Shown here: positions 46,301 through 58,800 of the stretch, one piece after another
Position numbering within the stretch: position 1 is the stretch's first letter
How the letters are laid out: every line of letters begins with the position of its first letter
NCBI GenBank assembly: GCA_015227615.1
Contig: JAALGZ010000008.1
Location: 1,178,001 to 1,242,000 of the forward strand
Origin: Labyrinthula sp. Ha
Lineage: Eukaryota > Sar > Bigyra > Labyrinthulida > Labyrinthulaceae
Direction of reading: 5' to 3'
Length of the DNA: 64,000 nt
Made by a program: the position numbers and the translations under genes
Notes under the pieces: generated by a model
Database searches by the model: none
The model's input: the letters and a program-made list of their open reading frames with translations, nothing else
What the model was told of the DNA's origin: nothing

Positions 46301-49300
46301 CGACAATAAAAGTGATTCCAAGGGAAAACTAGTGCGTCAGCAGAGATAGTTCATCCTAACTCTTCTGGCTCCAGGAAGAAGCAAACTTAGAAATATCGCA
46401 TAAGGGAAGAACGAATATCAACTCCTTGCCCGATCTGCGGTATTGAAAAAAGCTGTTACTTTGGCAAATCGTACCACGACTTTCATGATCCTGGTCTATG
46501 ATGCATAAACTAGAGGAGGCTATAAAAATATATGACATAATACATGAATATTGAGTTTTCATCGATACATCTGAAAATATGCGGACAATTAACAAGATTC
46601 TTTTTTGGGAGAAATGGACCAGAAACAATACTAAAATACAGGGAACTTAAAGATATCTTTATTCAAAATATTTTATTACACTGAAAATTTGAACACGAGT
46701 AATCCATTACTCTTCTGTTGACTGAGAAAGATATTATTATGACATAAGGCGTCTATAAATAGGCAACTCAATTGTTATATACTTCGACAACTAATGATGA
46801 ATAAACCAGATAATGTCTGACCGATAGCGTTGTCTGTCTTAATTACATGTCTTAGTATTCAATTATACTTCATCTTTACAAGCTAAATTTTATACCTGGA
46901 TATTTTATAGTAAGAGCTACCCTGGTATTGTATTTCCCGGATTCGAGTTTCAATAGTAAAAACGATATTATCCATAAGATTGCGACTAGAATTATTAGTT
47001 AAGTCACTTATTCTACCCAAAATATAATATTTTATCATTTCAGTTAACGTATTTTATAACTTAGTGTAGTTTCATTGTTTGTAAAAGTATTAGAAATAAT
47101 GATTATAATAAAATATTGTAGTTAGTTTTTATTTCCCTGCATATGCGTTTAATTAGTAAACATATGAATCATAGATAAATCTATATTCTAATATAAACTA
47201 ATCGTATATATTTTCTAACCTGTAAGCATTTTATTTGATCTTTTACCAAATATATACCGATTGTTTCTAAGGGTAGCTTTGATATATTTCTAGATCACCT
47301 AATCTAAGGAGATCTACAATATAAAACTTTTGTTCTTATTGGTTCAATATATAAAACTAGTGGTGATTCAACTAGGATAGTTCTTTCTGTATTCCTAGAA
47401 TTTCAATGATACTATCCCAATACAGTTGTATATGAAACTATGAAAAATATATGCAATTTATTATTATATTTCATCAGCAAATTTTGTCTCCTCTCAAAAT
47501 ATTCTTGATTTTCAGAATTAATCTGAACGCAGAAACTGTGAAAATTGTTCTTGTATTATTCTATAGTAAGTCTTAATTTGAAAATAAAAAGAATGTGTCA
47601 TTTAACACAATTGGCAATTAACAAATATTTGTGGCCTCTTGCAATATCGTATGTTATTCTCCAAAGCAAACAAAATCACTATTGCAAACCTGTATGGACT
47701 CAAACCACCATATTTACACAAAATGAGCAACAAACATATATATTTTGAAGCTACTATTTATCTGCGAAATTATTCTGGTGAGAAAGTTAAATATTGTTGG
47801 GCTATGTATAACTTACTGGGTGTATACCTGCCAGATTAGGTGCAATGACGAGGCAATAATTATTAATGCAAAAATAAACCAGATATAAGAATTATTATTA
47901 AGTTTAATAAAAAATATACATTTAATTTTGTCCAATCTTGAACTTTCTTAATAAGATAGAATCTCCAAGTTACATTTATGCAGTTTTACTCCAATTACAC
48001 AATATTTAAAGAATTCTAAAATTAGCTAAAAGCAGAAAAATTATATATCTTTGAGATATTGGTTTAGTCGTTTTGCTAGACAAAAGATAAAATTTTTGTT
48101 CCCAAGTACCAACAATAAATTTAGTACGCTTTAACAATAAGCTTAAGATTAATTATTAAGTATTATCTTACTAACAACTTTCAGGCTAGTGGTAACACAC
48201 CTCGCACTAGGATACCTCAATACTTCAGTCTAATTATTTAGATTCCTTGTGATTTCGACGGCCTGGATAGTAAAAAAAATGTTTTAGCAAATAAAACACC
48301 CGTAACTCTGTTTAAAAATTAGTTTTGAAATATTTTTTTTGGTTTATTTAATGCAAAGAAATTTTCTGTCGATTTACAAGGTATGTTCTCAAAATATCAT
48401 TATATCACTAAGAAATACTTCTCCATACCATATGCAGTCCTTTTACGCCATTTATTTCTATAGAATAAAAAAAGTATTCCCTGAGCTTTGGAATCTTATG
48501 ATATTATATTATTAATTCTAAAAGAATAAAAGGTAAATATTAAATTCAGAGTCAGGCCATAAGGTTCGATATTTTTCTTTTCGGGTTGTTTGCAACCTAT
48601 CTGAGTTTACATGGATAGACTTTTCATCTTAGCAAATGACCGTCAAGTTTACTCGAACAAAGGTTTTATGTTTTCATGGTATATCCATGAGACTCCGCAG
48701 TGCATAAGTATACTTATATATAAATGAAACCTTATTGCTCTGTCAATTTAAGTAACATCAATTTCAGTCTTATCTTAAAGAAATATTAGTTTAGGAACTC
48801 ATAACCAACAATATAATCAAAATTTTCTGACAAAACGTCTGAATTTCTATTGATACATAATTGTTATCGATTTGTGATCAAAGAAGACAAAAAATATATG
48901 GGATAGGCTATTTTAAATTTAATTAAGTTGTTTTAGGTGGCTTGAGTTAGGTAACCACCCAAAGATATAGCTCTCCCGTAGATTTGATACCCATTTTAAA
49001 ATTTACTCAATATTTTCAGCACGATTAGTACCACATACTTGGTACTAAAATTTTGTGGGTAAGAAATTAGTAATCTTTGTGGTTATTGGGTAAAACATAA
49101 TTCATAATAAAATAAAAATAAAGAAATGACGTGATTGATGCAGAAAGGAAACACAGTGCAATGGCAATTTTCAGAGCTGGTTTGAAGCATACATGAAACT
49201 TAATGAGGCAAAGGAACCTAGCTATTGGAACCTTTCCCCGTTTTTATTGGTACTTATTCTCTAGATGGTTGTTTTCAGCATCCTTTTTGGAGCGCCTAGT

Positions 49301-52165
49301 GTTTTTGGTGAAATATTTTGGTTTAAGATTTACTAAAAATCAAATGGTTCATTACATTCTCCTTATGTTGGGTAATTCTAGCGCATCAATAAGATGTATT
49401 TTGCTTAATATATTCATATAGAATTCTTGCTACTTAGTTTTGTGGTCGTTACTTTCATGAATCTTGAGTTGGTCTATTTCTTTTGTGTATTTTTATTTTA
49501 TCTATCATAAAAACAACTCTACCATAGATAGATAATTAAATTCTATTTGCTTAACAGACAGAAATTTGGCTATTTCGTCCCCATAATTTAAAGTCTGTAA
49601 ACACCCAAATGTAGTATTCCAGGAAGGCGATAGCTACACTTTCAACTTTTTCATGACCATTCTTGTAGATTTCTTGAATAACCGATATCCACTTTACTGG
49701 AGGAAACGACAACAACTATTTTTTGTGGGGAAAGAACCTCTTATTTAATATAAAATTTGTTTATTCTCTACTCTCTCTCATATCAATCTCCTCACTCTTT
49801 GTTAGAAGACACAAGAATGTGGTCACATTTAAAAGTCTTAGATCGTTACATCCTTGCGCAATTGCTTAGTTTCCTAACATTTTCAAGTCGTCTGGACATG
49901 TTTCTGTGCAATTCTGAGGCAAAAAATATTATAAGCTATTTAATGAAATCCAGGATATATATCTGAGAGTAGGATAAACAAAGACAACGCAATTCAGGTT
50001 GAAAAAGTGATATCATAGTTTAATTAAACATTTGTGTTCTATATGTTGTAGAGCTTAAACCATATTTCTTTCGACCAATAACTGTAATTTCTGTGTAATT
50101 AATATTAATTTAAAGAAAAGTAGCTCGAATTATAACCAATAGTTGTGTCAGAATGTTTATTGAATTCCTACTAGATAATAATTACAAACAATGTGATACT
50201 CAGAAGTGGTAGACTAAGTAAAACTAAAATGATGCGCTTAAGTGTCACGGAAGGGTAATCTGGATTTAAAATTATTATTGGACTGGACAATCTTCACATT
50301 TATGATAGGAGAGTACAATGGTTTTGTCACTTTTTTTATAGTATTAGAGTTTATAGTTTTGAATCAATATTTTAATCTGTTTCAAATTTGATAAACCCCC
50401 AACAAAACAGCATATTCTTTAACTTCAAGAACTCCACTTACCAGGGTATCCTGATTATTTTGCTTAAATTTTTGCACTTAAACACTTTAAGGCTTTATCG
50501 TCTAAGATAATTAGATTCCATTCTGTCCAGTAGACAATCATATATATGATTCTCAGAATTATCTCAGTATTCTAAACAAACTATATAAATTTGATTTTAC
50601 ATCATTTGCAAACTTATACTTTTTGTGAAGTTAGTTCGCTGTGGAGCCTCTAATATCCTGGTGAAAAACTCTATACGACATTAATAGATTCTAGTTCTTG
50701 TTTTGTGCCGGTGCTTTATTCTAATGCCTATATCCTCAATAAGAGTACAAGGTACATTGCCAGAGGTTTGATGAAAAGAAAAATTTCGCGTTTTTTGGGA
50801 AAATAGTATCGAGTTTGCTAGCGTAACATAATAATTTGCTATACAGCTCTATTATTAGGAATTAAGCGATAAGAAATATTGATCGTGTGAGTGAAAATAA
50901 TGACAGATAATTTTAAATGCTCTCTTAGTTTATTTTTCTTGATGAGAGAATTAATTATGCGTCAGTACCACTACATAGATCTCACTTTAAATTGAATTAA
51001 AAAAAAATTAATCCTCTTTGACCACACATTGTGCCATTGCGTTTACGAATTTTGGTTTGTGCAGAGAAAAGCTCTTTAATTCTCCGTATTTGCTAAAAAT
51101 TAAGAACAGTCAAGGCAAGTAATATATATGTGTTTCAAATGTTATGCACCTAGCACAGTCTAATGTCGAGGACTTTGATATAAAAAAAAAGAATATTCTA
51201 GGCGATTGTGTTTGTTTGTATTCTGTTTGTTGGTTCTTAATAGTTAAGCTGCATACTGAGCAACCCGTTACACCCTTAGTAGGCACCTATACTATAACAG
51301 CCAATAAACTCTGAAGATTATCTTCATCACTACTTTAAATTTTCAGCACTATTTGACTTTAAATATAGTCTACCGTAATATAAGGTGATATCCAAGAGAT
51401 ATGATTAAATACTATTAAATTATCATAATTCAAGTGTTCTAGTAGATGTCATATATGTTTCAAAAGGTTTTCCCATTAACCACAAATCTGTGGTTTAATT
51501 CTCTGTTTACCATCACTGAATACATATAAACAAATTAAATTAAACATTTATCAGAAACAATATTCCTGGTACAGTGATATATACCTCTGTAAGCAAGAAC
51601 ATCTCGGTTCTGGAGAGTTAAGGCGAAATGATGGTACATATCCCCTAACCTAGTTTGCAGTAACCTTGAATAAGAGCTGAGAAATCTATTGCGCCTAGTT
51701 TATTAGGGAATTTTATTTTTATTTAATAAATTCTCTCATTTTCAGGTATCATACTAAAAGATGGAAAAAACAAACAGATATGGAAAGAAGTTAAAGGGAT
51801 GACAAAGCCATGAATCTAAATGTATTTTTTTTAATGTAATAGTTAATAAATTAGTTAATTTTAATTATTTAATTATATTTTTCCAAATTTTTGAAATATA
51901 AATTTTGTTTGCGCTCATTTGAGCCGTTAAAAAAGCAATCCAAAAAAGTTTAAAACTGCAGAAATGTCAAAATATTATGTTTCGTAATAAATAGCCCAAA
52001 ATTGTGTATGTTAAGCCATCTAATGAAATAACACCTTTCAATAAATCATAATCACGCAAAAGAGTGCTCAAAATTTCCTATTGTTCAAGATATCACACAC
52101 CATAAGGTTTCATATAAAAAAGTTTGCCATAATTCATATTGTTGTCATAATAAAGAAGGAAAAAC
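43311..52165. other. Gene-poor desert, 8.9 kb
   Basis: The largest gene-free stretch, very AT-rich. No supportable gene; frames are under about 90 codons. It holds an isolated run of ten G at 45918-45927. I saw no remnants of the surface-protein family between B and C, no tandem repeats and no recognisable mobile element. The final few hundred bases include GAGCCGTTAA near 51920 and are probably promoter of gene C. Confidence 0.5.
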
Positions 52166-55100
52166 ATGTTTTTTATTATTTTGTGTCTTTTTGGATACGT
52201 TTCTGCTCAAAGGATTACAGAAGGTGTGCAGGTTGAGTATAACTTCTTGCTGGAGAAGTGTATTAATGGACAACGGAGTTTTCCAAATACTGGAAATTTA
52301 CAATCTTTGGGAAATATGGTTGATCTAGAAACGGATGACGGACGAGATACATTTACCTGTCCTGGTTTTGAAAAAGAGGGTTTAGTGTTTGAAAATGCTT
52401 TCAATGGATTCAGAACAAGTGGGGAAGTAGGTGCCTTTGGAGCAACTTCAGAGAACCATTTGAATACTACACTTCTTGAAGATCAATTTACAATTGAGAT
52501 GTGGATTTTTCCGGAAGATGGTTTAGGCGAAAATAAAATAGTAGAGATTTCTCAAGCAGAATCTGAAGCCTTATGGGATGGTGGAACAGATGAAGAATTT
52601 GATTTTCAGATCATGCTTAGGGATGACTCAAAAATTTTTGTGCAACTCGGATTTGACCCAGATTCCGAAGATTTATATATTTTTGAACTTGAGGAATCAA
52701 TTCAACCTTTTTCTCTTTACCACCTTGTCTTTACTTATTCTTTTTCAGAAATAGCTTTTTCTATAAATGGTGTTCAAGAAAATCATGTACTAAATAACCA
52801 TTTAGCTTTTGGAGAAAATAGATTTCTTACTCTTGGAGGTGGATATGAAGAAGTTGGAAGATCCTTTCCTGGATCTATTGTCTACTTTAGTTTGTATGAT
52901 TTTGTTCTTTCATCTGAACAGATTCAACAGAATTATGAAGCAGGTGTTCCACAACGTAATGGTCCTGTAATTTCAGATAAAACCTTCTTCAAAAAAGAAG
53001 ATGAAGAACTAGTTATTGACTTGAGAGAAGCTGTATTTGATCTGGATGATCTTCGTGTAGAAGAAAATGAAGATGAGTTACACTTTAAAATTCTTTCTTC
53101 AGCTTCACGTGGACAACTTTTTCTTGATGGAGAACTTATTTCGTCTTTAGAGTTTCCAAAGACTTTTGAACCAGATCAAGTTCTTAGTTATAAACAAACA
53201 GAAGAAAATAATTTTGATGCAGTTGATAATTTAGATATAAGAATATCTGATACAAATAGTTTTAGTACTGCTTCAAATAAAAATGCAGAAATAACTATTC
53301 GTATTTTAGAAGGGAATGATAAACCAAAAGTTGAAAGTGTGAATAAAGGAGTTGCACTTTCAAGAAAAATAGAATTTGAACTTGTTGGAAGTGATGTTGA
53401 TTCTCCTTTTAGAGATGAAGAAAGTTTTATTCCAACTAATTTTCAGATAACAAAAATATCTGAAACTTCTTTTGGAAACTTTGTTGATTGTGAAACTAAT
53501 GAACTTCTTGAGTTGCCTCAAAATTTTACAGCAAATATTAAAGAAGAAGATTCATCTGAGTTTTTTTCAATAGTTTGTTATAAAGCTAAAGATGAAGGAG
53601 AATCAGATGAAAGTGGAGTTATTGGTGAAGATATATTTGAAGTTATTCTTATTGATGGAGAAGGAGAAAAAAGTGAACCAAGAGATATTTCAATTCAAAT
53701 AACTTTAGATATCTTTGTTGGTTGTGGAGATATTGGTGGAACACCTTGTGAAGAACTTATACAAGAAGGGGAAGAACTTAATTTTACACTAAAAGCTATT
53801 GATAGTTTATGTGATGCAGATGAACAAGAGACAAATCCAGTTTGCGAAGGTGCTGAAAAAGAGATTATTATTGTTCAGCCTTTATTGAATATTTCACAAG
53901 GATATTTAAGTTATTATTTAGATGAAGAAGAAATTATTATTTCTGAAGATGATTTTACAAATGAAAATAATCTTTTTGGATATCGATTACCAAAAGATGT
54001 TTTTGAATTAAAATATACTCCATCTGAATTTTATTTCAATGTTGCTCCTGCCCCTCTTTGTGGTTTTGAAGGAACCTTTCGTTGTGCTGGTTCTGTTGAT
54101 AACTCTTTTTCTAGTACAGATGAACCTGACTGTGTTGGTCATTTATGTCCTAGTTTAACTTCGCACTCACTAAGGAATGAAGTTATTGGAGATTGTACTT
54201 CTGATAGTGAGTTTGATGGTTCTTGCCCAGTTCAAATATTTTATCGTCTACGCACCAGAAATGTGATTAGTCCAGAAATACATAGTTTAGGACAAGTAAT
54301 TTTTGTAGAGCATCCGATTAATAATTTTCCTCCTGAATCTCTATGGCTTGAAAACAATAACCAAACTCTTGATATTGTTGATAGAATTGAAGAAACAAGA
54401 ATATTAGTAAACTCAATAGGATTTCCCTTTAGCATAACAGATAATCATAAAGATATTAGAAATATTCTCTTGAGAATAAGTTTTGAGGGAGATGAACCAC
54501 TTGGATTAACTACTTTTATTGGAGGCGATGAAGTATTATTTCCAGATAGCACCAACCTTATATTTACTGACGATGATGCTGATGAGCTAGATTTGTGTTT
54601 ATTTACTGGATGTGGACCTGGCAGGTCAATGGTTCTAGCTGCCCCTGTGACTACTCTTAATGAACTCTTGGAAACCCTTGAGATTCGTGTCCTTAATCCA
54701 GATAGAAGTGAACAGCTAGAAGCCAGACTTGTTTTTGAACTAGGATATGTTGAACCTAATTTAAAGACTCAGCAGTTCACTATACCAGTAAAGTTACGCA
54801 ACTTCCCTAGAACAAGCTTAGTCGATTTATATTTATTTCTTGCTCTACTTGGTGGTGTATGTTGTAGTTGCTGTATGTTGTTTTTCCTGGGGAGAAATAA
54901 ATGGCAAAAGTTTCGAAAAGAGAAACGTGCCAAAAGTTATGGGAAAAGTTTCAATAGCTCTTCGGAATTAAGTACAGCATCAAAGGTTGTCTCGACCAAG
55001 TCAAACCATGCATATCCAAGTAGAAGAGGTACTCGAAGAAGAAGAAATAATAATTATAGACATCATGATAAACATGGTAGCGTAAGTGCAGTTTCTGATG

Positions 55101-55456
55101 ATGAAACAGTTGATAACAATACATATAATAATAGAGAAGGATTTGAAGGAACGCAGTATAATACTGGTAGAAGAAATAGAAGTTCTCATGAGAAAAGTAA
55201 CATCAATGAGCAGAAAAAAGTAAACTCTAATCGCCCTGGTAAACGGCAATGGACACGAAGGAGGATGAAGGAGCAGAGTTCCACAGAGGAAATAAAATTC
55301 AAATCGAACAGAACACAGAGTGAGAACAGAGTTCAGTCAAGTTCCCAGCATGAGGTGCCCAGTGCTATGCCTTGGAAAAGTAGCCTTAGAGCAAATAAAG
55401 ATAAAACTACAAAAGTATTCGACGTTTCCGTAAAGGGAGACAATATTTCTTTGTAG
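52166..55456 (+). CDS. Type I membrane surface protein C (LamG-like/cadherin-like family)
   Basis: Single exon, 1,096 residues, the longest intact family member. Signal peptide MFFIILCLFGYVSAQ. The ectodomain has the same order as B: LamG-like, two cadherin-like repeats, FVGCGDIGGTPCE, Cys-rich region, beta-rich region. A membrane segment with four Cys (LFLALLGGVCCSCCMLFFLG) lies at about 885-905. The tail of about 190 residues is highly basic and Asn/Ser-rich (RRGTRRRRNNNYRHHDKHG) and ends GDNISL, close to the end of D. The ectodomain is nearly identical to B, whereas the tail is not related to B's beyond basic composition. Its stop faces the stop of gene D 389 bp away. A likely cell-surface receptor or adhesin with cytosolic signalling or scaffold contacts (inference). 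Confidence 0.9.
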   Translation: MFFIILCLFGYVSAQRITEGVQVEYNFLLEKCINGQRSFPNTGNLQSLGNMVDLETDDGRDTFTCPGFEKEGLVFENAFNGFRTSGEVGAFGATSENHLNTTLLEDQFTIEMWIFPEDGLGENKIVEISQAESEALWDGGTDEEFDFQIMLRDDSKIFVQLGFDPDSEDLYIFELEESIQPFSLYHLVFTYSFSEIAFSINGVQENHVLNNHLAFGENRFLTLGGGYEEVGRSFPGSIVYFSLYDFVLSSEQIQQNYEAGVPQRNGPVISDKTFFKKEDEELVIDLREAVFDLDDLRVEENEDELHFKILSSASRGQLFLDGELISSLEFPKTFEPDQVLSYKQTEENNFDAVDNLDIRISDTNSFSTASNKNAEITIRILEGNDKPKVESVNKGVALSRKIEFELVGSDVDSPFRDEESFIPTNFQITKISETSFGNFVDCETNELLELPQNFTANIKEEDSSEFFSIVCYKAKDEGESDESGVIGEDIFEVILIDGEGEKSEPRDISIQITLDIFVGCGDIGGTPCEELIQEGEELNFTLKAIDSLCDADEQETNPVCEGAEKEIIIVQPLLNISQGYLSYYLDEEEIIISEDDFTNENNLFGYRLPKDVFELKYTPSEFYFNVAPAPLCGFEGTFRCAGSVDNSFSSTDEPDCVGHLCPSLTSHSLRNEVIGDCTSDSEFDGSCPVQIFYRLRTRNVISPEIHSLGQVIFVEHPINNFPPESLWLENNNQTLDIVDRIEETRILVNSIGFPFSITDNHKDIRNILLRISFEGDEPLGLTTFIGGDEVLFPDSTNLIFTDDDADELDLCLFTGCGPGRSMVLAAPVTTLNELLETLEIRVLNPDRSEQLEARLVFELGYVEPNLKTQQFTIPVKLRNFPRTSLVDLYLFLALLGGVCCSCCMLFFLGRNKWQKFRKEKRAKSYGKSFNSSSELSTASKVVSTKSNHAYPSRRGTRRRRNNNYRHHDKHGSVSAVSDDETVDNNTYNNREGFEGTQYNTGRRNRSSHEKSNINEQKKVNSNRPGKRQWTRRRMKEQSSTEEIKFKSNRTQSENRVQSSSQHEVPSAMPWKSSLRANKDKTTKVFDVSVKGDNISL
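52229..54851 (+). repeat. Shared ectodomain block, copy in gene C
   Basis: Partner of 39804-42426 in gene B, the same length with no indels. Sub-block 52670-54063 is also shared with D in inverted orientation. Silent differences between B and C are scattered (for example near 52990 and 53815-53870). Confidence 0.9.
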
Positions 55457-55845
55457 TTAATCTTTACTATATTTTATAAGTAGCGCAGAAATGGTAATAG
55501 TGAGTATAAATAAAGTCTAAATTCGAGTTTTCCAGGATAACTGAGGAGGAAATTTGCATATTGAGAAAATATTAGTATTAAATTCAACTCAGAAAAAGAA
55601 TCCTATGAGAATTATGCATCTTACTGCCTCTTATTCGCGACATTGATGTTGAAGTAAAGCTCATCAAAAATAGAAATTTAATGTTCATGTTCAGGTGATA
55701 GTCAATAGCATTTACAAAAAAATTCAAGAATAGTTTGCCCATGGATATGGAATACTACAAAACACATACTTCAAGAAAAGAACTCATTTGAAATAACAGA
55801 AACAGAAAACTCTTCCAATTTTGCTTCCAATATAGAGATTTCCTT
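55457..55845. other. Convergent 3' spacer between genes C and D
   Basis: 389 bp between the stop codons of the inverted pair C and D. AT-rich and without open frames of note; it presumably holds both 3' UTRs. It is the centre of an inverted arrangement whose arms contain the 1,394-bp near-identical segments (52670-54063 and 57038-58431). Confidence 0.5.
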
Positions 55846-58800
55846 CTAAAGCGATATATCTTTCCCTGACCAGATAGAACCTTCTACTGAACTGTCTTCA
55901 CCCTTAGGTTCTTTTCTATTTACAGGTGTCCTGTTGTCAAGAATCCTTTGCCTTCGTCTCTTAACATATTGGTACTCACTGCGAACCCTAAGTTCTGTTG
56001 TTCCGACTTGCTTTTCTGAGTGAACAGGTGGGGTAACATCACTTTTTCTTTTCTTCTTGACTTTTCTACTTTTTCTCTTCCTGGCCGTAGAAACAACACT
56101 GTTTACTTCATTCTCTTGACTCTGTTTGATTTCATTCACATTATATTTAACTCCATCTTTATATTTTTTAACATATCTTCCTCTTTTTAATTTTTTTGAC
56201 ATCTTACTTGAATAACGAAAAAGCCCACAAACAAGAAAAATCGTGGAAATGTAAATAGCAATGTAAACAAAGAGCGATGGTTTTCCAGTGGAAGGAATGT
56301 TCCTCAAAACTATCGGGAGGGTAAATGTCTGTATAGCATTCCCTCTATCAAGATGGGATATCCTAAAAACAAGAGTTGCATTTGGGAAATCTATTTTCTC
56401 AGGATTAAGAATTTGAATTTGAAGTTTGTCCAGCAATTCATTGACTGTACTCACAGGAGCAGCTATTTGTATTGTTACTTCCGTAGGACAGCCATTAAAA
56501 ACACATAAATTAAACTCAACGATATGATCATTTGTTATTTGCAGATTTACGGGATCAGTTTCCAATTCCTCGAGATTTAGGTATGTCAATAGGTTAACCG
56601 CAGGAACAGCATCAATTTTGATACTCACAGAAACAATTCGGAGATCTGTATGGTTTTCCTTTAGATACAAAGGTCGATCAATGGAGTTTATCCTTATTCT
56701 TGATTCCTCTTCTACTCTGTCAACAATATCCAAAGTCTGTTTTACGTTCTGAAGCTTCGGCAAGTCTCCTACAAAATCATCCATGTCATGCCTTACCCAA
56801 ATCAACTGCCCAAGACTATGAATTTCAGGACTAAGTATTCCCCTTGTAGACATTCGATAAAACACTTGTAAAGGACACGCATCATCAAATCTTTCCTCAA
56901 TTCCACAATATCCAATAATTTCATTTCTTAACGAATAAGAAGTCAACTCTGGACATAACGGTCCTTGACAGCCTGCCTCAGCAAACTCAGATAATGTACT
57001 ATCAATTGCACCGGCACACTTATAATCAATATCTTGCCCACAAAGAGGGGCAGGAGCAACATTGAAATAAAATTCAGATGGAGTATATTTTAATTCAAAA
57101 ATATCTTTTGGTAATCGATATCCAAAAAGATTATTTTCATTTGTAAAATCATCTTCAGAAATAATAATTTCTTCTTCATCTAAATAATAACTTAAATACC
57201 CTTGTGAAATATTCAATAAAGGCTGAACAATAATAATTTCTTTTTGAGCACCTTCGCAAACTGGATTTGTTTCTTGTTCACCTGCATCACATAAACTATC
57301 AATAGCTTTTAGTGTAAAATTAAGTTCTTCCCCTTCTTGTATAAGTTCTTCACAAGGTGTTCCACCAATATCTCCACAACCAACAAAGATATCTAAAGTT
57401 ATTTGAATTGAAATATCTCTTGGTTCACTTTTTTCTCCTTCTCCATCAATAAGAATAACTTCAAATATATCTTCACCAATAACTCCACTTTCATCTGATT
57501 CTCCTTCATCTTTAGCTTTATAACAAACTATTGAAAAAAACTCAGATGAATCTTCTTCTTTAATATTTGCTGTAAAATTTTGAGGCAACTCAAGAAGTTC
57601 ATTAGTTTCACAATCAACAAAGTTTCCAAAAGAAGTTTCAGATATTTTTGTTATCTGAAAATTAGTTGGAATAAAACTTTCTTCATCTCTAAAAGGAGAA
57701 TCAACATCACTTCCAACAAGTTCAAATTCTATTTTTCTTGAAAGTGCAACTCCTTTATTCACACTTTCAACTTTTGGTTTATCATTCCCTTCTAAAATAC
57801 GAATAGTTATTTCTGCATTTTTATTTGAAGCAGTACTAAAACTATTTGTATCAGATATTCTTATATCTAAATTATCAACTGCATCAAAATTATTTTCTTC
57901 TGTTTGTTTATAACTAAGAACTTGATCTGGTTCAAAAGTCTTTGGAAACTCTAAAGACGAAATAAGTTCTCCATCAAGAAAAAGTTGTCCACGTGAAGCT
58001 GAAGAAAGAATTTTAAAGTGTAACTCATCTTCATTTTCTTCTACACGAAGATCATCCAGATCAAATACAGCTTCTCTCAAGTCAATAACTAATTCTTCAT
58101 CTTCTTTCTTGAAGAAGGTTTTATCTGAAATTACAGGACCATTACGTTGTGGAACACCTGCTTCATAATTCTGTTGAATCTGTTCAGATGAAAGAACAAA
58201 ATCATACAAACTAAAGTAGACAATAGATCCAGGAAAGGATCTTCCAACTTCTTCATATCCACCTCCAAGAGTAAGAAATCTATTTTCTCCAAAAGCTAAA
58301 TGGTTATTTAGTACATGATTTTCTTGAACACCATTTATAGAAAAAGCTATTTCTGAAAAAGAATAAGTAAAGACAAGGTGGTACAGAGAAAAAGGTTGAA
58401 TTGATTCCTCAAGTTCAAAAATATATAAATCAACAGAATCTGGACCAACTCCGAGTCGCACGAAAATTCTTGTCTCATCCAAGAGCATGATCTGAAAATC
58501 AAACTCTTCATTTGTTCCACTATTCCATGATGCTTTAATTTCTTCTTGAGAAATCTCTACTATTTTATTTTCTCCTAAACCACCTTCCGGAAAAATCCAC
58601 ATCTCCATTGTAAATTCATCTTCAAGAAGTGTAGTATTTAAGTGATTTTTAGAAGTTACTCCAAAGGCGCCTTCTTCCCCACTTGTTCTAAATCCATTGA
58701 AAGCATTTTCAAATACTAAATCGTCGTTTTCAAATCCAGGACAGGTAAATGTATCATCATGATCTGGAGTTATTAAGTTTATCATTTCTCCTATTGAATC

